From: UBA817 sp049889215
GTDB taxonomy: Bacteria > Margulisbacteria > Marinamargulisbacteria > UBA817
Reading direction: 5' to 3'
Assembly: GCA_049889215.1 (NCBI GenBank)
Contig: JBMHDV010000023.1
Coordinates: 150,016 to 214,015, forward strand
DNA length: 64,000 nucleotides
In this document: piece by piece, positions 26,711 to 35,960 of the stretch
Position numbering within the stretch: the first letter of the stretch is position 1
How the letters are laid out: each line of letters begins with the position of its first letter
Translations under genes and position numbers: made by a program
The notes under the pieces: model-generated
Told to the model about the DNA's origin: nothing
Seen by the model: the letters and a program-made list of their open reading frames with translations, nothing else
Database searches by the model: none

Positions 26711-28705
26711 TTATTTCGGTTTGGACAATTGACTAAGTTGGTCGCGCAATACTGCAGCCAATTCAAATTCAAGGTTATCTGCAGCTTCATGCATTTTCTT
26801 CTCAAGTTCAGCCACCAATGCCTGTTGGTCTTTGGGGTCTTTAATTTCATTGGCTTTTTCGGCAGCTTCAACCAATGCCCTATTTTCGTCACGAATGTCT
26901 TTAATCTCTTTAATAATTGGGGTTGGCTCAATGCCGTGCTTCTTATTGTGCGCCATCTGCTTTTTGCGTCGGCGGCGTGTTTCATTCACCGCTTGTTGAA
27001 TGGACGGGGTAATGGAATCAGCGTATAGGATAACCGTTCCATCCGGGTGCCGTGCAGCTCGGCCCATGGTTTGAATCAACGACCGTTCATTTCGTAAAAA
27101 ACCTTCTTTATCTGCATCCAAAATGGCCACCAACGATACCTCTGGCAAATCCAACCCTTCTCGTAACAAATTCACCCCCACCAACACATCGTACGTTCCA
27201 AGTCGTAAATCACGTAAAATATCAATTCGTTCCAACGCACCAATATCGGAATGCAAATACATGACTTTAATTGACTCATTCGATAAAAAGTTCGCAATAT
27301 CTTCACTCAATTGTTTGGTAACTGTGGTTACCAATACCCGCTCCTTCTTTTCAATGCGCTTTGAAATTTGATCCAATAAATGGGCCATTTGCCCCTCTGT
27401 TTTTTGCATAAAGATAACAGGGTCCAATAACCCGGTTGGCCGAATCACCTGCTCTGCAACATCATACTTATCCACAAATTCATCACCCGTTGGGTGGTCG
27501 ATTTGCACTTTTTCAAGTTCATAATTGCCCGGTGTTGCAGATGTATAAATGACACTATTTAAGCGGTTTTCAAATTCAGCAAACTGCAAGGGTCGATTAT
27601 CTAACGCTGAGGGCAACCGAAACCCGAAGTCAACCAGGGTTGTCTTCCGTGCTCGATCCCCATTATACATACCACCGATTTGTGGCACGGTGACATGCGA
27701 TTCATCGATAATCGTTAAAAAACCGTCTGGAAAAAAGTCAAGCAACACACCCGGAGGCTCACCAGGTTGTGCGCCAGATAAATGCCGGGCGTAGTTTTCA
27801 ATGCCTTTGCAATACCCCATTTGGCGCATCATTTCGATGTCGTAATTGGTGCGTTGGCGTAAGCGTTGCGCCTCCACCAATAACCCTTTATCAACAAACT
27901 GTTGATACTGTGCCTTCATTTCAGTTTCTATGGCCAATAACGCATCATCAAGACCACCATCAACCACATAGTGGGATGCAGGAAACACATCGAATGTATC
28001 AAGCTTACCCAACACCTCGCCTGAAATCGGGTGCAAGGCCACCATCCGGTCAATTTCATCCCCAAACAATTCGATTCGTACAGCCACTTCATCCCAGGAC
28101 GGAAAAACATCAATCACATCCCCTTTCACACGAAAGCGGCCACGTTTTAGCTCAATATCATTACGCTCATAATAAATATCTGTCAGTGTTTTTAATAAAT
28201 CACGGCGCCCAATGGTTTGGCCTACCTTTAATTTCAACACGCCTTTTAGATAGGCTTCCGGTGTTCCCAACCCATAAATGCACGACACCGATGCCACAAT
28301 AATCACATCGTTTCGAGTTAACAACGACCGTGTTGCACTGTGACGCAAGCGTTCAATCTCATCATTAATTTGGGCTTCTTTTTCGATGTAAATATCCCGA
28401 GAAGACACATAGGCTTCTGGCTGATAGTAATCATAATAAGATACAAAATACTCAACCGCATTATCGGGAAAAAACGATTTAAATTCAGAGCACAACTGGG
28501 CCGCCAATGTTTTATTATGCGCCAAAATTAACGTTGGCTTATTTAGTGTTGCAATAACGTTGGCCATGGTGAACGTTTTACCAGACCCTGTCACACCCAA
28601 AAGTACCTGATGCTTAGTCTGATTATTAACGCCAGATACCAATTTTTGAATGGCCGATGGTTGATCACCTGATGGTTGGTAATCAGAAACAAGATTGAAT
28701 GTCAT
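26711..28705 (-). CDS. uvrB: Excinuclease ABC subunit B
   Basis: 664-residue UvrB, the damage-verifying helicase of nucleotide-excision repair. [15 protein letters not shown], Walker [13 protein letters not shown], the beta-hairpin region [11 protein letters not shown], the DEAD-like motif IDESHV, and the C-terminal UVR motif ([25 protein letters not shown]) that binds UvrC are present. A TACAAT box 6 nt before the ATG suggests leaderless transcription. Normal length. Confidence 0.97.
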   Translation of the reverse strand: MTFNLVSDYQPSGDQPSAIQKLVSGVNNQTKHQVLLGVTGSGKTFTMANVIATLNKPTLILAHNKTLAAQLCSEFKSFFPDNAVEYFVSYYDYYQPEAYVSSRDIYIEKEAQINDEIERLRHSATRSLLTRNDVIIVASVSCIYGLGTPEAYLKGVLKLKVGQTIGRRDLLKTLTDIYYERNDIELKRGRFRVKGDVIDVFPSWDEVAVRIELFGDEIDRMVALHPISGEVLGKLDTFDVFPASHYVVDGGLDDALLAIETEMKAQYQQFVDKGLLVEAQRLRQRTNYDIEMMRQMGYCKGIENYARHLSGAQPGEPPGVLLDFFPDGFLTIIDESHVTVPQIGGMYNGDRARKTTLVDFGFRLPSALDNRPLQFAEFENRLNSVIYTSATPGNYELEKVQIDHPTGDEFVDKYDVAEQVIRPTGLLDPVIFMQKTEGQMAHLLDQISKRIEKKERVLVTTVTKQLSEDIANFLSNESIKVMYLHSDIGALERIDILRDLRLGTYDVLVGVNLLREGLDLPEVSLVAILDADKEGFLRNERSLIQTMGRAARHPDGTVILYADSITPSIQQAVNETRRRRKKQMAHNKKHGIEPTPIIKEIKDIRDENRALVEAAEKANEIKDPKDQQALVAELEKKMHEAADNLEFELAAVLRDQLSQLSKPK

Positions 28706-28711
28706 ATTTGC

Positions 28712-28717
28712 ATTGTA
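28712..28717 (-). promoter_or_regulatory. -10 box of uvrB (leaderless)
   Basis: TACAAT, 6 nt, ATG at 28705. Confidence 0.5.
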
Positions 28718-28814
28718 CTTAAATCATGTTTTTTTAAGAAGAGGATACATTATCTAAATTGCACCATTGCGCCTCTGCGGCTGGCATTTCTAAACCATCA
28801 TCAAGGAATTTTTA

Positions 28815-30011
28815 TTAATGCCGAGCTTTCTTTTCCTTTGGGCTAGATACAACGCCATTTGCCTTTGAAAGATCACGGCGTTTAACAGCATCAATCATAT
28901 TTTTAGCAACAACAAAATAAGTATGCGTCGTAAAAACATCATCCCTACTTGACTGTACAACCTTGGCAAATCCACCCTTTTCAGCATACTGAACTGAAAA
29001 CTTACGATGGTTAGAATCACTAACATCACATTTAATTACAATAGCTAATTGACCTTGAAACATTGCTTGACGATAGGAAACCGTATCTGATAATGATGTA
29101 TAATTTTCAGATACCACCAATTCGTTGAGCCCATCAATCTCACCAATCTCTTCGGTTGTTTCTCGAACAGCTGCATCACTCGATAATTCATGCGGTTTAC
29201 ATTTACCACCCGGTGATGAAAAAACAGGTTTAGCACCTTCTTGTCCAGACAAATATTTTTTAGAAAATTTATTATTTAAAAATTGAAGGAATTGTAATTT
29301 CTCCAAAGAATTATCGACCAAGCAAATCGCCGCATTTTCAATAATAGGGGACTCGATATGAACAACTTTGCTAGCAAGATTAGGCCATTGTTTTTTCAAT
29401 TGATCAAACCAATCACTAAATTCGCTTATTGCATCCTCATTACTTTTGCCATTAACATCTAATCCATTTGCAGACTCATTTATTGTTGGAAACACACCCA
29501 ATTTTGGTGAAAGTTTAACACCATCATTTGGTTTTACTCGCCCCTTGTGATGTTCAATAGTGAGCCCCTCAGGACAGGGATCTTGTAGTAAACCACTTGC
29601 TTCAGTATAAGCATAGTACCTCACAAAATCTAGGACACGATTTAAGCCATGCTTCCCATTTTTGGTCGCATAGAAAGCTTCATCTTTTTCATAAGATGGA
29701 TCTGACTGTCGAGATGCAATTAATCGTTCAATAATCGTTAGTACCTCATTAGGAATGTCTGAAGAAGCACCAGCACCTTTTGAAGCTTTAGCATCACCAG
29801 AAGACACAGCGGATGGATTACGTAATGTTAATAATAATGAAATCGCTTGATGACTTAACCGAGGACCCGGCACATAATCTTGCAAAACACATGGTCCAAG
29901 TTCATACGTTTTAAGCTGATCAACAGCCTTTCTAAAACTCGCACCCCTAGGCTTAAAAACATTAGTTAAACTTTCGGCTGATGAAGCCATTACTTTATAC
30001 AAAACAGACAT
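28815..30011 (-). CDS. Nudix-domain protein with unknown N-terminal region
   Basis: 398 residues. A full Nudix box is readable at 269-290: G269, E275, R283, E284, E287, E288, G290, matching GX5EX7REUXEEXGU, so it probably hydrolyses a nucleoside diphosphate linked to another group. The N-terminal 220 residues have no family I recognise and contain a low-complexity Ser/Ala/Gly segment at 66-86. C-terminal KEKKARH is basic. Most bacterial Nudix enzymes are 130-200 residues; this is twice that. It has a leader with GGAG before the ATG, like the other accessory genes here. Possibly an exported protein acting on host nucleotides; speculative. Confidence 0.75.
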   Translation of the reverse strand: MSVLYKVMASSAESLTNVFKPRGASFRKAVDQLKTYELGPCVLQDYVPGPRLSHQAISLLLTLRNPSAVSSGDAKASKGAGASSDIPNEVLTIIERLIASRQSDPSYEKDEAFYATKNGKHGLNRVLDFVRYYAYTEASGLLQDPCPEGLTIEHHKGRVKPNDGVKLSPKLGVFPTINESANGLDVNGKSNEDAISEFSDWFDQLKKQWPNLASKVVHIESPIIENAAICLVDNSLEKLQFLQFLNNKFSKKYLSGQEGAKPVFSSPGGKCKPHELSSDAAVRETTEEIGEIDGLNELVVSENYTSLSDTVSYRQAMFQGQLAIVIKCDVSDSNHRKFSVQYAEKGGFAKVVQSSRDDVFTTHTYFVVAKNMIDAVKRRDLSKANGVVSSPKEKKARH

Positions 30012-30235
30012 GAAAAACTCCTAAAATTAACATAAACAACTCATCATTATTTTTTTAAATATTGACTAATAAAAATTAGATTTTTTAGTAAAATAAAACA
30101 CATTCTACAAACACAGTTTAGTGAAAAAACATCAAAAAGTAAACTCTAGACCCAGGTAATTAATTTACGATAGACAAACCTGAAACAATTCAGTAATATT
30201 AACTCTAATCCAATACTACTAGGGACATGTGTTTG
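30012..30235. other. Divergent AT-rich spacer with imperfect hairpin
   Basis: Gap between the Nudix gene and the SNF2 gene. It holds an imperfect inverted repeat around 30065-30090 (ACTAATAAAAAT against ATTTTTTAGT) that could be a regulatory site. I see no gene here and no promoter I can defend. Confidence 0.35.
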
Positions 30236-32953
30236 ATGAACCAATTAAATTTCTATTTAACATTTCTATTCAATTCTAAAAACCGTTTAATGACCATTGT
30301 TGAAGCAAAAATGGGTGACGAGGAAATCAATTTATCCAAATCATCATTCATGCTATTTTTGTACAACAATGAAACCAATATTAACGAAAAAGATTTGGAT
30401 TTCTCGTATCGATTAACCAAGTACTTAAAAAAGCTGCAAGTGGGAAACGATATTCACGATGCACTGCCCCAAGAATCCGATGTTGGCTGGTTTTTATCAC
30501 GTGCCAATGAATTGGGCGTCCACGTGGAATGGCGTCAAATTTTTGACAACACCACCAGTGAATTTAAACCCCTTATTTTCGACGAACAATTGCCATTGGA
30601 AATTGAACTTAAACAAGATAAAAACAAAATTCAATGTGTGCTTAAAAACCGATTGGCATGGCTCCAAAACCCATTAACATGGATGCCCTTTCCATCAGAT
30701 AAAGGGCTTTATTGTTTTTCTAATGGCTACATTAAACGCAACCCATCAAAATCGTTTATTAATTACCTCGATAACTTTTTAGATCGAAACTTATTGGTAT
30801 TTGAAGCCAACCAAGCCATTCAATTTATTCAACGGGTCTATTCCCCCAATAAAAACTTACTTAATTGGGTGGTTAATATGGACCTACAACAGTTTTTACC
30901 CAGTGATGATTCCCCCACCCCGCGCTTGGATGTGGTGTACGAAAATAATGCGTTAATGACGACACTCTCTTATACCTATGGCAATGCGAATGTATTGCCA
31001 CAAGATACCGTGGATGTGTTGAAAGACCCAACCAATGGCCGTTTATATAAACGACAAAAAGACATGGAAGAAATTTACCAAAATGACTTAATGGAACTAT
31101 TTTTAGCTGAAGACTTACCATTTATGCTCGAAAACCCGGGCCATATTGCTAAATTTTTAGATCAAATCGTCCCAACACTGCAAGAACGTGATTGGACCAT
31201 CCATTCCACCGTAAATGATTTTAATGTACTGGACACACCCATTGACTTAACCTTTGGTGTTGAATCACCCAAACAAGACTGGTTTGAGTTTTCTCAAAAC
31301 ACCACCATTGATGGCCAAGAAATGTCATTTAGCGAAATCACACGGTTACTTGTTGAAAACCAAGGCTACATCAAAACCAGCAAAGGATATGTCAAAGTAT
31401 CCGAAGAATCACAAAAAGAACTCAAAACACTTAACTCATTTCAAGCATTTACCAGTAAAAAATCATTTAACATGTTGGAATTCTTGCCATTATTGGGGAT
31501 CACATCCGTCGAAGGAAAAGATTCTAGTTCGAATCAATTTATCGAAAACTTTAAAAACTTTCACAGATCCGAAAATACACTGGGCAATGATTTTGAAGGT
31601 GAACTTCGGGATTACCAAACCTATGGGGTAAAATGGCTATCATTTTTAAATCAGTACAAATTTGGTGGAATTCTAGCAGACGATATGGGACTGGGTAAAA
31701 CGGTTCAAACCATTGCATTTACAACATCGATTGAGCAAACAGCGCCCTACTTGGTCATTGGTCCAACCAACGTCATTTACAACTGGGAAAAAGAAATCGA
31801 CAAGTTTACCAAACGTAAAAAGACCATCGTCTATGGTGGCGCAAACCGCGAAAAGTTAATTCCAGAGCTAACCAAAAGCAATTACGTCATCATTTCTTTT
31901 GGCATCCTCAAAAACGATATAGATTTATTAAAAAACATTCCATTTGAGGCCATCTTCATTGATGAAGCTCAACACATTAAAAACCCAAAAACACAGGTAT
32001 CAAAAGCGGTTAAATCATTAAATGCAAAATTTAAGATTGCTATGACTGGTACCCCAATCGAAAACTACATCCAAGATTTATGGAACATTTTCGATTTTGT
32101 AATGCCAAATTATTTGGGTAAATTCTCTCAATTTGAAAACGATTTAAAAAATAACCGCAAAGAACAAATTAAAACCAGAATCAAGCCATTCATATTGCGT
32201 CGTGAAAAACGAGAGGTATTGGATTCCTTACCAGAAAAAACGGAAATAATTGTGAAGTGTGACATGACACCGGATCAAGAAAAGCTGTATAAAACTGTCC
32301 TTGATGCTGCGAAAAAAGGCATTAAGAACATTAAGGGCAAGCAAGAACGTTTAAGCATATTTACGGCACTCCTAAAATTACGACAAGTTTGTATTCATCC
32401 ACAGTTATTAAAAGAAGTGGGCGCATCATCCATTGAGTCCAGCAAATTTGAGCTGGCCAAAGAAAAGATCAAAGAATTGGTGGATGAAGGCCATAAAATT
32501 GTCATGTTTAGCCAATTCACAGAAATGCTCGACATTATGAATGCGTGGACAAATGAACAAAAATTCTACACCGAACGAATTGATGGGTCTGTGAGTGCGA
32601 AAGCACGAATTGAAGCGGTGGATCGATTCCAAGCCAGCGAAGAGCCTGGCATGTTCCTTATTTCACTAAAAGCCGGTGGTGTTGGATTAAACTTAACGGC
32701 TGCTGATTACGTGATTCATTTGGATCCATGGTGGAACCCTGCCATTGAATCACAAGCCACAGACCGTGTGCACCGCATGGGTCAAAAGAATAAAGTCATT
32801 GTCTACAAGCTCATTACCAGTGGCACCATCGAAGAAAAAATCCAAGAACTGCAAGAGAGTAAAAAACAGCTATTGGCAGAAATTATCGATATCGACACAG
32901 CCGCAGAAAAGTCACTCAACTTCGACGAAATCAAAAATCTATTATTGGATTAA
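30236..32953 (+). CDS. SNF2/SWI2-family helicase-like ATPase
   Basis: 905-residue SNF2 ATPase. The C-terminal half has the full helicase set: ADDMGLGKTVQT, IGPTNVIYNWEKEI, FIDEAQHIKN, MTGTPIENYIQDLWN, VMFSQFTEML and AGGVGLNLTAADYVIHLDPWWNPAIESQATDRVHRMGQ. The N-terminal 450 residues look like the uncharacterised region of bacterial SNF2 proteins. Bacterial members remodel protein-DNA or RNA polymerase complexes (RapA) or act in defence; no partner genes argue for defence here. I choose ATG 30236 since AGGGA lies about 10 nt upstream; ATG 30227 is also possible. Convergent with purU, overlapping by 4 nt. Confidence 0.9.
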   Translation: MNQLNFYLTFLFNSKNRLMTIVEAKMGDEEINLSKSSFMLFLYNNETNINEKDLDFSYRLTKYLKKLQVGNDIHDALPQESDVGWFLSRANELGVHVEWRQIFDNTTSEFKPLIFDEQLPLEIELKQDKNKIQCVLKNRLAWLQNPLTWMPFPSDKGLYCFSNGYIKRNPSKSFINYLDNFLDRNLLVFEANQAIQFIQRVYSPNKNLLNWVVNMDLQQFLPSDDSPTPRLDVVYENNALMTTLSYTYGNANVLPQDTVDVLKDPTNGRLYKRQKDMEEIYQNDLMELFLAEDLPFMLENPGHIAKFLDQIVPTLQERDWTIHSTVNDFNVLDTPIDLTFGVESPKQDWFEFSQNTTIDGQEMSFSEITRLLVENQGYIKTSKGYVKVSEESQKELKTLNSFQAFTSKKSFNMLEFLPLLGITSVEGKDSSSNQFIENFKNFHRSENTLGNDFEGELRDYQTYGVKWLSFLNQYKFGGILADDMGLGKTVQTIAFTTSIEQTAPYLVIGPTNVIYNWEKEIDKFTKRKKTIVYGGANREKLIPELTKSNYVIISFGILKNDIDLLKNIPFEAIFIDEAQHIKNPKTQVSKAVKSLNAKFKIAMTGTPIENYIQDLWNIFDFVMPNYLGKFSQFENDLKNNRKEQIKTRIKPFILRREKREVLDSLPEKTEIIVKCDMTPDQEKLYKTVLDAAKKGIKNIKGKQERLSIFTALLKLRQVCIHPQLLKEVGASSIESSKFELAKEKIKELVDEGHKIVMFSQFTEMLDIMNAWTNEQKFYTERIDGSVSAKARIEAVDRFQASEEPGMFLISLKAGGVGLNLTAADYVIHLDPWWNPAIESQATDRVHRMGQKNKVIVYKLITSGTIEEKIQELQESKKQLLAEIIDIDTAAEKSLNFDEIKNLLLD

Positions 32954-33789
32954 AACACAATCGTTTTGTGTTCATGAATGATCACACGGTGATCTGCAAT
33001 GACTCGTATGGCGTCCACCAAGCATTGCTTTTCAAGTTGTCGGCCCATGCGTTTTAAATCATCAATATGATCGCGATGGGTAACGGGTGCTACTTTTTGA
33101 ACAATAATGGGTCCCTCATCCAAATCTTCCGTAGCATAGTGTGCCGTTGCACCAATTAGTTTCACGCCCCGTGCATAGGCTTGATGATAGGGCTTAGCAC
33201 CGGGAAAAGAAGGCAAAAAAGAATGATGAATATTCACCACCGGCCGCTTGTATTGATGTAAGAATTCACCAGACAAAATTTGCATGTACCGGGCCATAAT
33301 TAACATATCAGTACCTTCCGTTAACGCCATGATCCGCTCTTCCGCTCGGTGTTTGGCATCAGACGCCACATAGTGAAACGGGATCCCATACCAATCTGCC
33401 AATGCTTGATATTGATCATGATTCGAAATAATGGAATCAATCACAATATTAAGTTCATTCGATTTCCATTGGTAAAGTAACTCTTGCAGACAGTGGTCCT
33501 CTTTCGAAGCCAAAACCGAACAATGCAACGGTTGATCTTTTTCAAAACAACGCACGTGTGCCGTCAATTGATCCTCAAGTTCAGCCACCATACCGGCAAT
33601 CTCGCTCGCTGTATCATCCGTTTGTGTCAATACAAACTCGATCCGAATAAAAAAGGCCCCATGCTCATCATCCGAGCTATGTTGATCTGCATGCACAATA
33701 TTGGCATTTAAGTCCAACAACACTGACGTTATGTCGTGAACAATCCCCGGACGATCCAAACAGTTTAAAAGTAAAATATAGTGCGTCAT
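32950..33789 (-). CDS. purU: Formyltetrahydrofolate deformylase
   Basis: 279 residues. N-terminal ACT domain (LNCLDRPGIVHDITSVL), then a formyltransferase-like domain with the catalytic Asn, His and Asp in VVNIHHSFLPSFPG, ATAHYATEDLDEGPII. PurU hydrolyses 10-formyl-THF to formate and THF, balancing one-carbon pools. It is separate from the purine operon at 41-44 kb, whose purN shares the same catalytic fold; the ACT domain and length separate the two. TAAGCT lies 6 nt before the ATG. Confidence 0.95.
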   Translation of the reverse strand: MTHYILLLNCLDRPGIVHDITSVLLDLNANIVHADQHSSDDEHGAFFIRIEFVLTQTDDTASEIAGMVAELEDQLTAHVRCFEKDQPLHCSVLASKEDHCLQELLYQWKSNELNIVIDSIISNHDQYQALADWYGIPFHYVASDAKHRAEERIMALTEGTDMLIMARYMQILSGEFLHQYKRPVVNIHHSFLPSFPGAKPYHQAYARGVKLIGATAHYATEDLDEGPIIVQKVAPVTHRDHIDDLKRMGRQLEKQCLVDAIRVIADHRVIIHEHKTIVF

Positions 33790-33795
33790 ACAGCT

Positions 33796-33801
33796 AGCTT
33801 A
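33796..33801 (-). promoter_or_regulatory. Possible -10 box of purU
   Basis: TAAGCT, 6 nt, ATG at 33789. A weak match supported only by the spacing seen at other genes. Confidence 0.3.
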
Positions 33802-33856
33802 TCGATAACCTTTCATTTTTATTGATTATACCATTGAAAAATTAGGCGTTAATGAA

Positions 33857-33862
33857 GATAAT
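33857..33862 (+). promoter_or_regulatory. -10 box of the 138-residue gene
   Basis: GATAAT, 6 nt, GTG at 33869 (or 9 nt to the next ATG). Confidence 0.35.
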
Positions 33863-33868
33863 ATTTCT

Positions 33869-34285
33869 GTGATGAAAAAAACAATCGCTTTTGAAAAAGC
33901 ATTACAATCCATACAATACTTTTTTTGTTGTTGTTTATGCAGCAAAATAATTGAAGAAGCACAAACCCCATTATTAAAGAAACCGTCCACTCTGCCTGAA
34001 ATTAAATCAAATAGCGTACTCATCAAAAGAGGGAGTTATCGTATTGAAACCCTTAAGCTTGCCACTCGATGCTTGTTTGATATGACACACTATGATGCCA
34101 TTGTAATAAAAGATTTAAATAATGGGTATCTAGAAATACACACAGACGCATTCGATGAACTAAAGAACAACCTTAAAGAAGGGCGTTTATCTTTGGATAT
34201 TTTTGACCAAAAAATAATACTCGATATTTTAAAAGTAAATCGAGGACAACACATTAATAACACTACTAGATCACTGAGTATTTAA
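33869..34285 (+). CDS. Uncharacterised small protein with CCCLC motif
   Basis: 138 residues, unknown. The start region is MMKKTIAFEKALQSIQ followed by YFFCCCLCSKII, four cysteines in five positions beside aromatic residues. This is not a canonical lipobox; it could be a lipidation or palmitoylation site, or bind metal. The rest is a small soluble alpha/beta domain (HYDAIVIKDLNNGYLEIHTDAFDELKNNL). It starts as GTG ATG, with a -10-like GATAAT 6 nt before the GTG. The next gene begins 13 nt later with its own promoter-like box. Confidence 0.55.
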   Translation: MMKKTIAFEKALQSIQYFFCCCLCSKIIEEAQTPLLKKPSTLPEIKSNSVLIKRGSYRIETLKLATRCLFDMTHYDAIVIKDLNNGYLEIHTDAFDELKNNLKEGRLSLDIFDQKIILDILKVNRGQHINNTTRSLSI

Positions 34286-34286
34286 G

Positions 34287-34292
34287 TATAAT
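34287..34292 (+). promoter_or_regulatory. -10 box of the YciB-like gene (leaderless)
   Basis: TATAAT, 6 nt, ATG at 34299; it lies across the stop codon of the preceding small gene. Confidence 0.5.
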
Positions 34293-34298
34293 TGAACA

Positions 34299-34838
34299 AT
34301 GAACGCATTATTACTTAGCCTAATCCCGTTGGTCGCTTTTGCTATTTTAGATACTTACGCCAGCCTAAATATTGCCCTGATTGCAACTGTTATATTAACC
34401 ATCATCGAAGTCATCTACACACTAATTAGCGTGGGTCACTTGGATGGTGTCAGTATTTTTTCAATCGGTTTGGTTGCCGTGCTTGTTGGATTTAGCTACA
34501 TCAAAAAAGACCGGCTTATGTTCCGCTTAAAGCCAGCCATTCTTAAAGGCGTCTTGGGAATTTACATGATCATTTTCTATGCCATGGGCCGCCCCATCCT
34601 TTTGGAATTTGCACAAAAGTATCCTCAATTATTACCAGAAAACGCCACAATTATTTTAGCAACAGAGCAAGGCCAACAGTTATTTAAAGCACTATCACTC
34701 AACATGGGCATTGCCTTGACTATTTTTGGAGGCATCGTTGCCTATTCCAGTGTAAAACACAATAATTTTTGGTGGGGTGTAATTAATATTGTCGGCTTTT
34801 TTGCGGCATTGCTTATTGCAATGTTAGCTTCATTCTAA
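34299..34838 (+). CDS. YciB/IspZ-like inner-membrane septation protein
   Basis: 179-residue membrane protein with five hydrophobic segments. LISVGHLDGVSIFSI, KKDRLMFRLKPAILKGVLGIYM and the MGRPILLEF segment resemble the YciB (intracellular septation protein A) family, linked to cell-envelope integrity and division. The typical family length is about 180. Convergent with the next membrane gene, overlapping by 4 nt. Confidence 0.6.
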   Translation: MNALLLSLIPLVAFAILDTYASLNIALIATVILTIIEVIYTLISVGHLDGVSIFSIGLVAVLVGFSYIKKDRLMFRLKPAILKGVLGIYMIIFYAMGRPILLEFAQKYPQLLPENATIILATEQGQQLFKALSLNMGIALTIFGGIVAYSSVKHNNFWWGVINIVGFFAALLIAMLASF

Positions 34839-35875
34839 ATATGCGACTTTTTTACTGACCAAATAAACCCATCAAACCAAAAATGGCAGGTGGCTACTGT
34901 CGCCAAAAAGCAGATTCCCAGTCGAGACGCATTGGCTGGATCCAACACAAAAACAACAAACCCACCAAACGCAACAGTAATGACTGTAAATAAAGCAATC
35001 ACGCCAATAGTGCTAAATTTAGGCGTAAATAACCGTTGTGTTAACGCCTTTTTTTCGGACCAATACAACATTGCGTAATACTGCCACGCATGAAAAAAGT
35101 TTGCAATAATAAAGGCCATTCCAAATGAATTAAAGCCCCAAGCACAAATACTGACCACAGCGGTAATCACCAACATCAGCCCTTTTAATGGGGATACCAA
35201 CTGCTTTTTTGAATACTGAACCAAACGAAACAAATAATATGGAATAAATACGCCTGAAAACCCAAGCACTGCAACAACCAACCCCGTAGAAACACGTCCT
35301 GCAACAGCTGGCACATCCGCTAAAAAGAAAAGCCCTAACAAAGAAAAATGCTCAAATGTACTTAAATGTTGAATCAGGGTTGCACCACCTATTATCGGCC
35401 CCATATACAACAACACACATAAAACTCGATCCAACCGGCGCATCTGTGCCGATGCATCGCCTATTTTAGCATCATACATTCGGGTGAATCCAAAGGTTTG
35501 GCAAGCAGAGTGATAAGCATCCCACCATGTATTTAATACCAATTGCACAACTAACAATGTTTGCGAAAAAAAGCCAAATAAAAAGATCAGCGGTGGCGCT
35601 AATAATAACCGCCATTTAAATGCCCTAAAAATCTTGGCATTTCCATACGCCCTAACCACCGTCATAAACAAGTGACATTGGGTCATCAAAATTAATACAA
35701 TCAATTCCCAATACCGTCCTTTAAAATAACCAACGGAAACATACTCATCTGGAATCCAACGAAACCCGACACCAATGCCAATCGCCATCGCAATTAAAGG
35801 CGCTCCAATAAACCCCACCCAGTCGTACAACGGGGACACAATATAAAGGGATCGAGAAATAGCAAATGGCCTCAC
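34835..35875 (-). CDS. Uncharacterised His-containing polytopic membrane protein
   Basis: 346 residues with about nine hydrophobic segments; I do not recognise the family. Several histidines fall in or beside membrane segments: LMTQCHLFMTVVRAYG, NTWWDAYHSACQTFGFTRMYD, ANFFHAWQYYAML and TCHFWFDGFIWS. Such spaced His in a membrane protein can ligate a di-metal or heme centre, as in membrane hydroxylases or Brp/Blh-type oxygenases, but the arrangement is not diagnostic. Begins with GTG. Monocistronic, next to the rightward ggt gene. Confidence 0.65.
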   Translation of the reverse strand: MRPFAISRSLYIVSPLYDWVGFIGAPLIAMAIGIGVGFRWIPDEYVSVGYFKGRYWELIVLILMTQCHLFMTVVRAYGNAKIFRAFKWRLLLAPPLIFLFGFFSQTLLVVQLVLNTWWDAYHSACQTFGFTRMYDAKIGDASAQMRRLDRVLCVLLYMGPIIGGATLIQHLSTFEHFSLLGLFFLADVPAVAGRVSTGLVVAVLGFSGVFIPYYLFRLVQYSKKQLVSPLKGLMLVITAVVSICAWGFNSFGMAFIIANFFHAWQYYAMLYWSEKKALTQRLFTPKFSTIGVIALFTVITVAFGGFVVFVLDPANASRLGICFLATVATCHFWFDGFIWSVKKSHI

Positions 35876-35960
35876 ACAATTATCGAATCATATTCATCAA
35901 GGTTCGGCAAGCAATCACATACCCAACGTTTCAAATATTTGTTACACTAACAGCATCTCC

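Noticed and set aside
27466..27480. DnaA-box-like TTATCCACA suggesting a replication origin
   Set aside because: Single copy inside the uvrB coding sequence, explained by codons.
30236..32953. SNF2 helicase as part of a DISARM-type defence system
   Set aside because: No methylase, phospholipase D or DUF1998 gene is nearby; neighbours are housekeeping genes.
33796..33801. Strong promoter of purU
   Set aside because: TAAGCT only matches the spacing rule; no -35 box. Kept only as a low-confidence feature.
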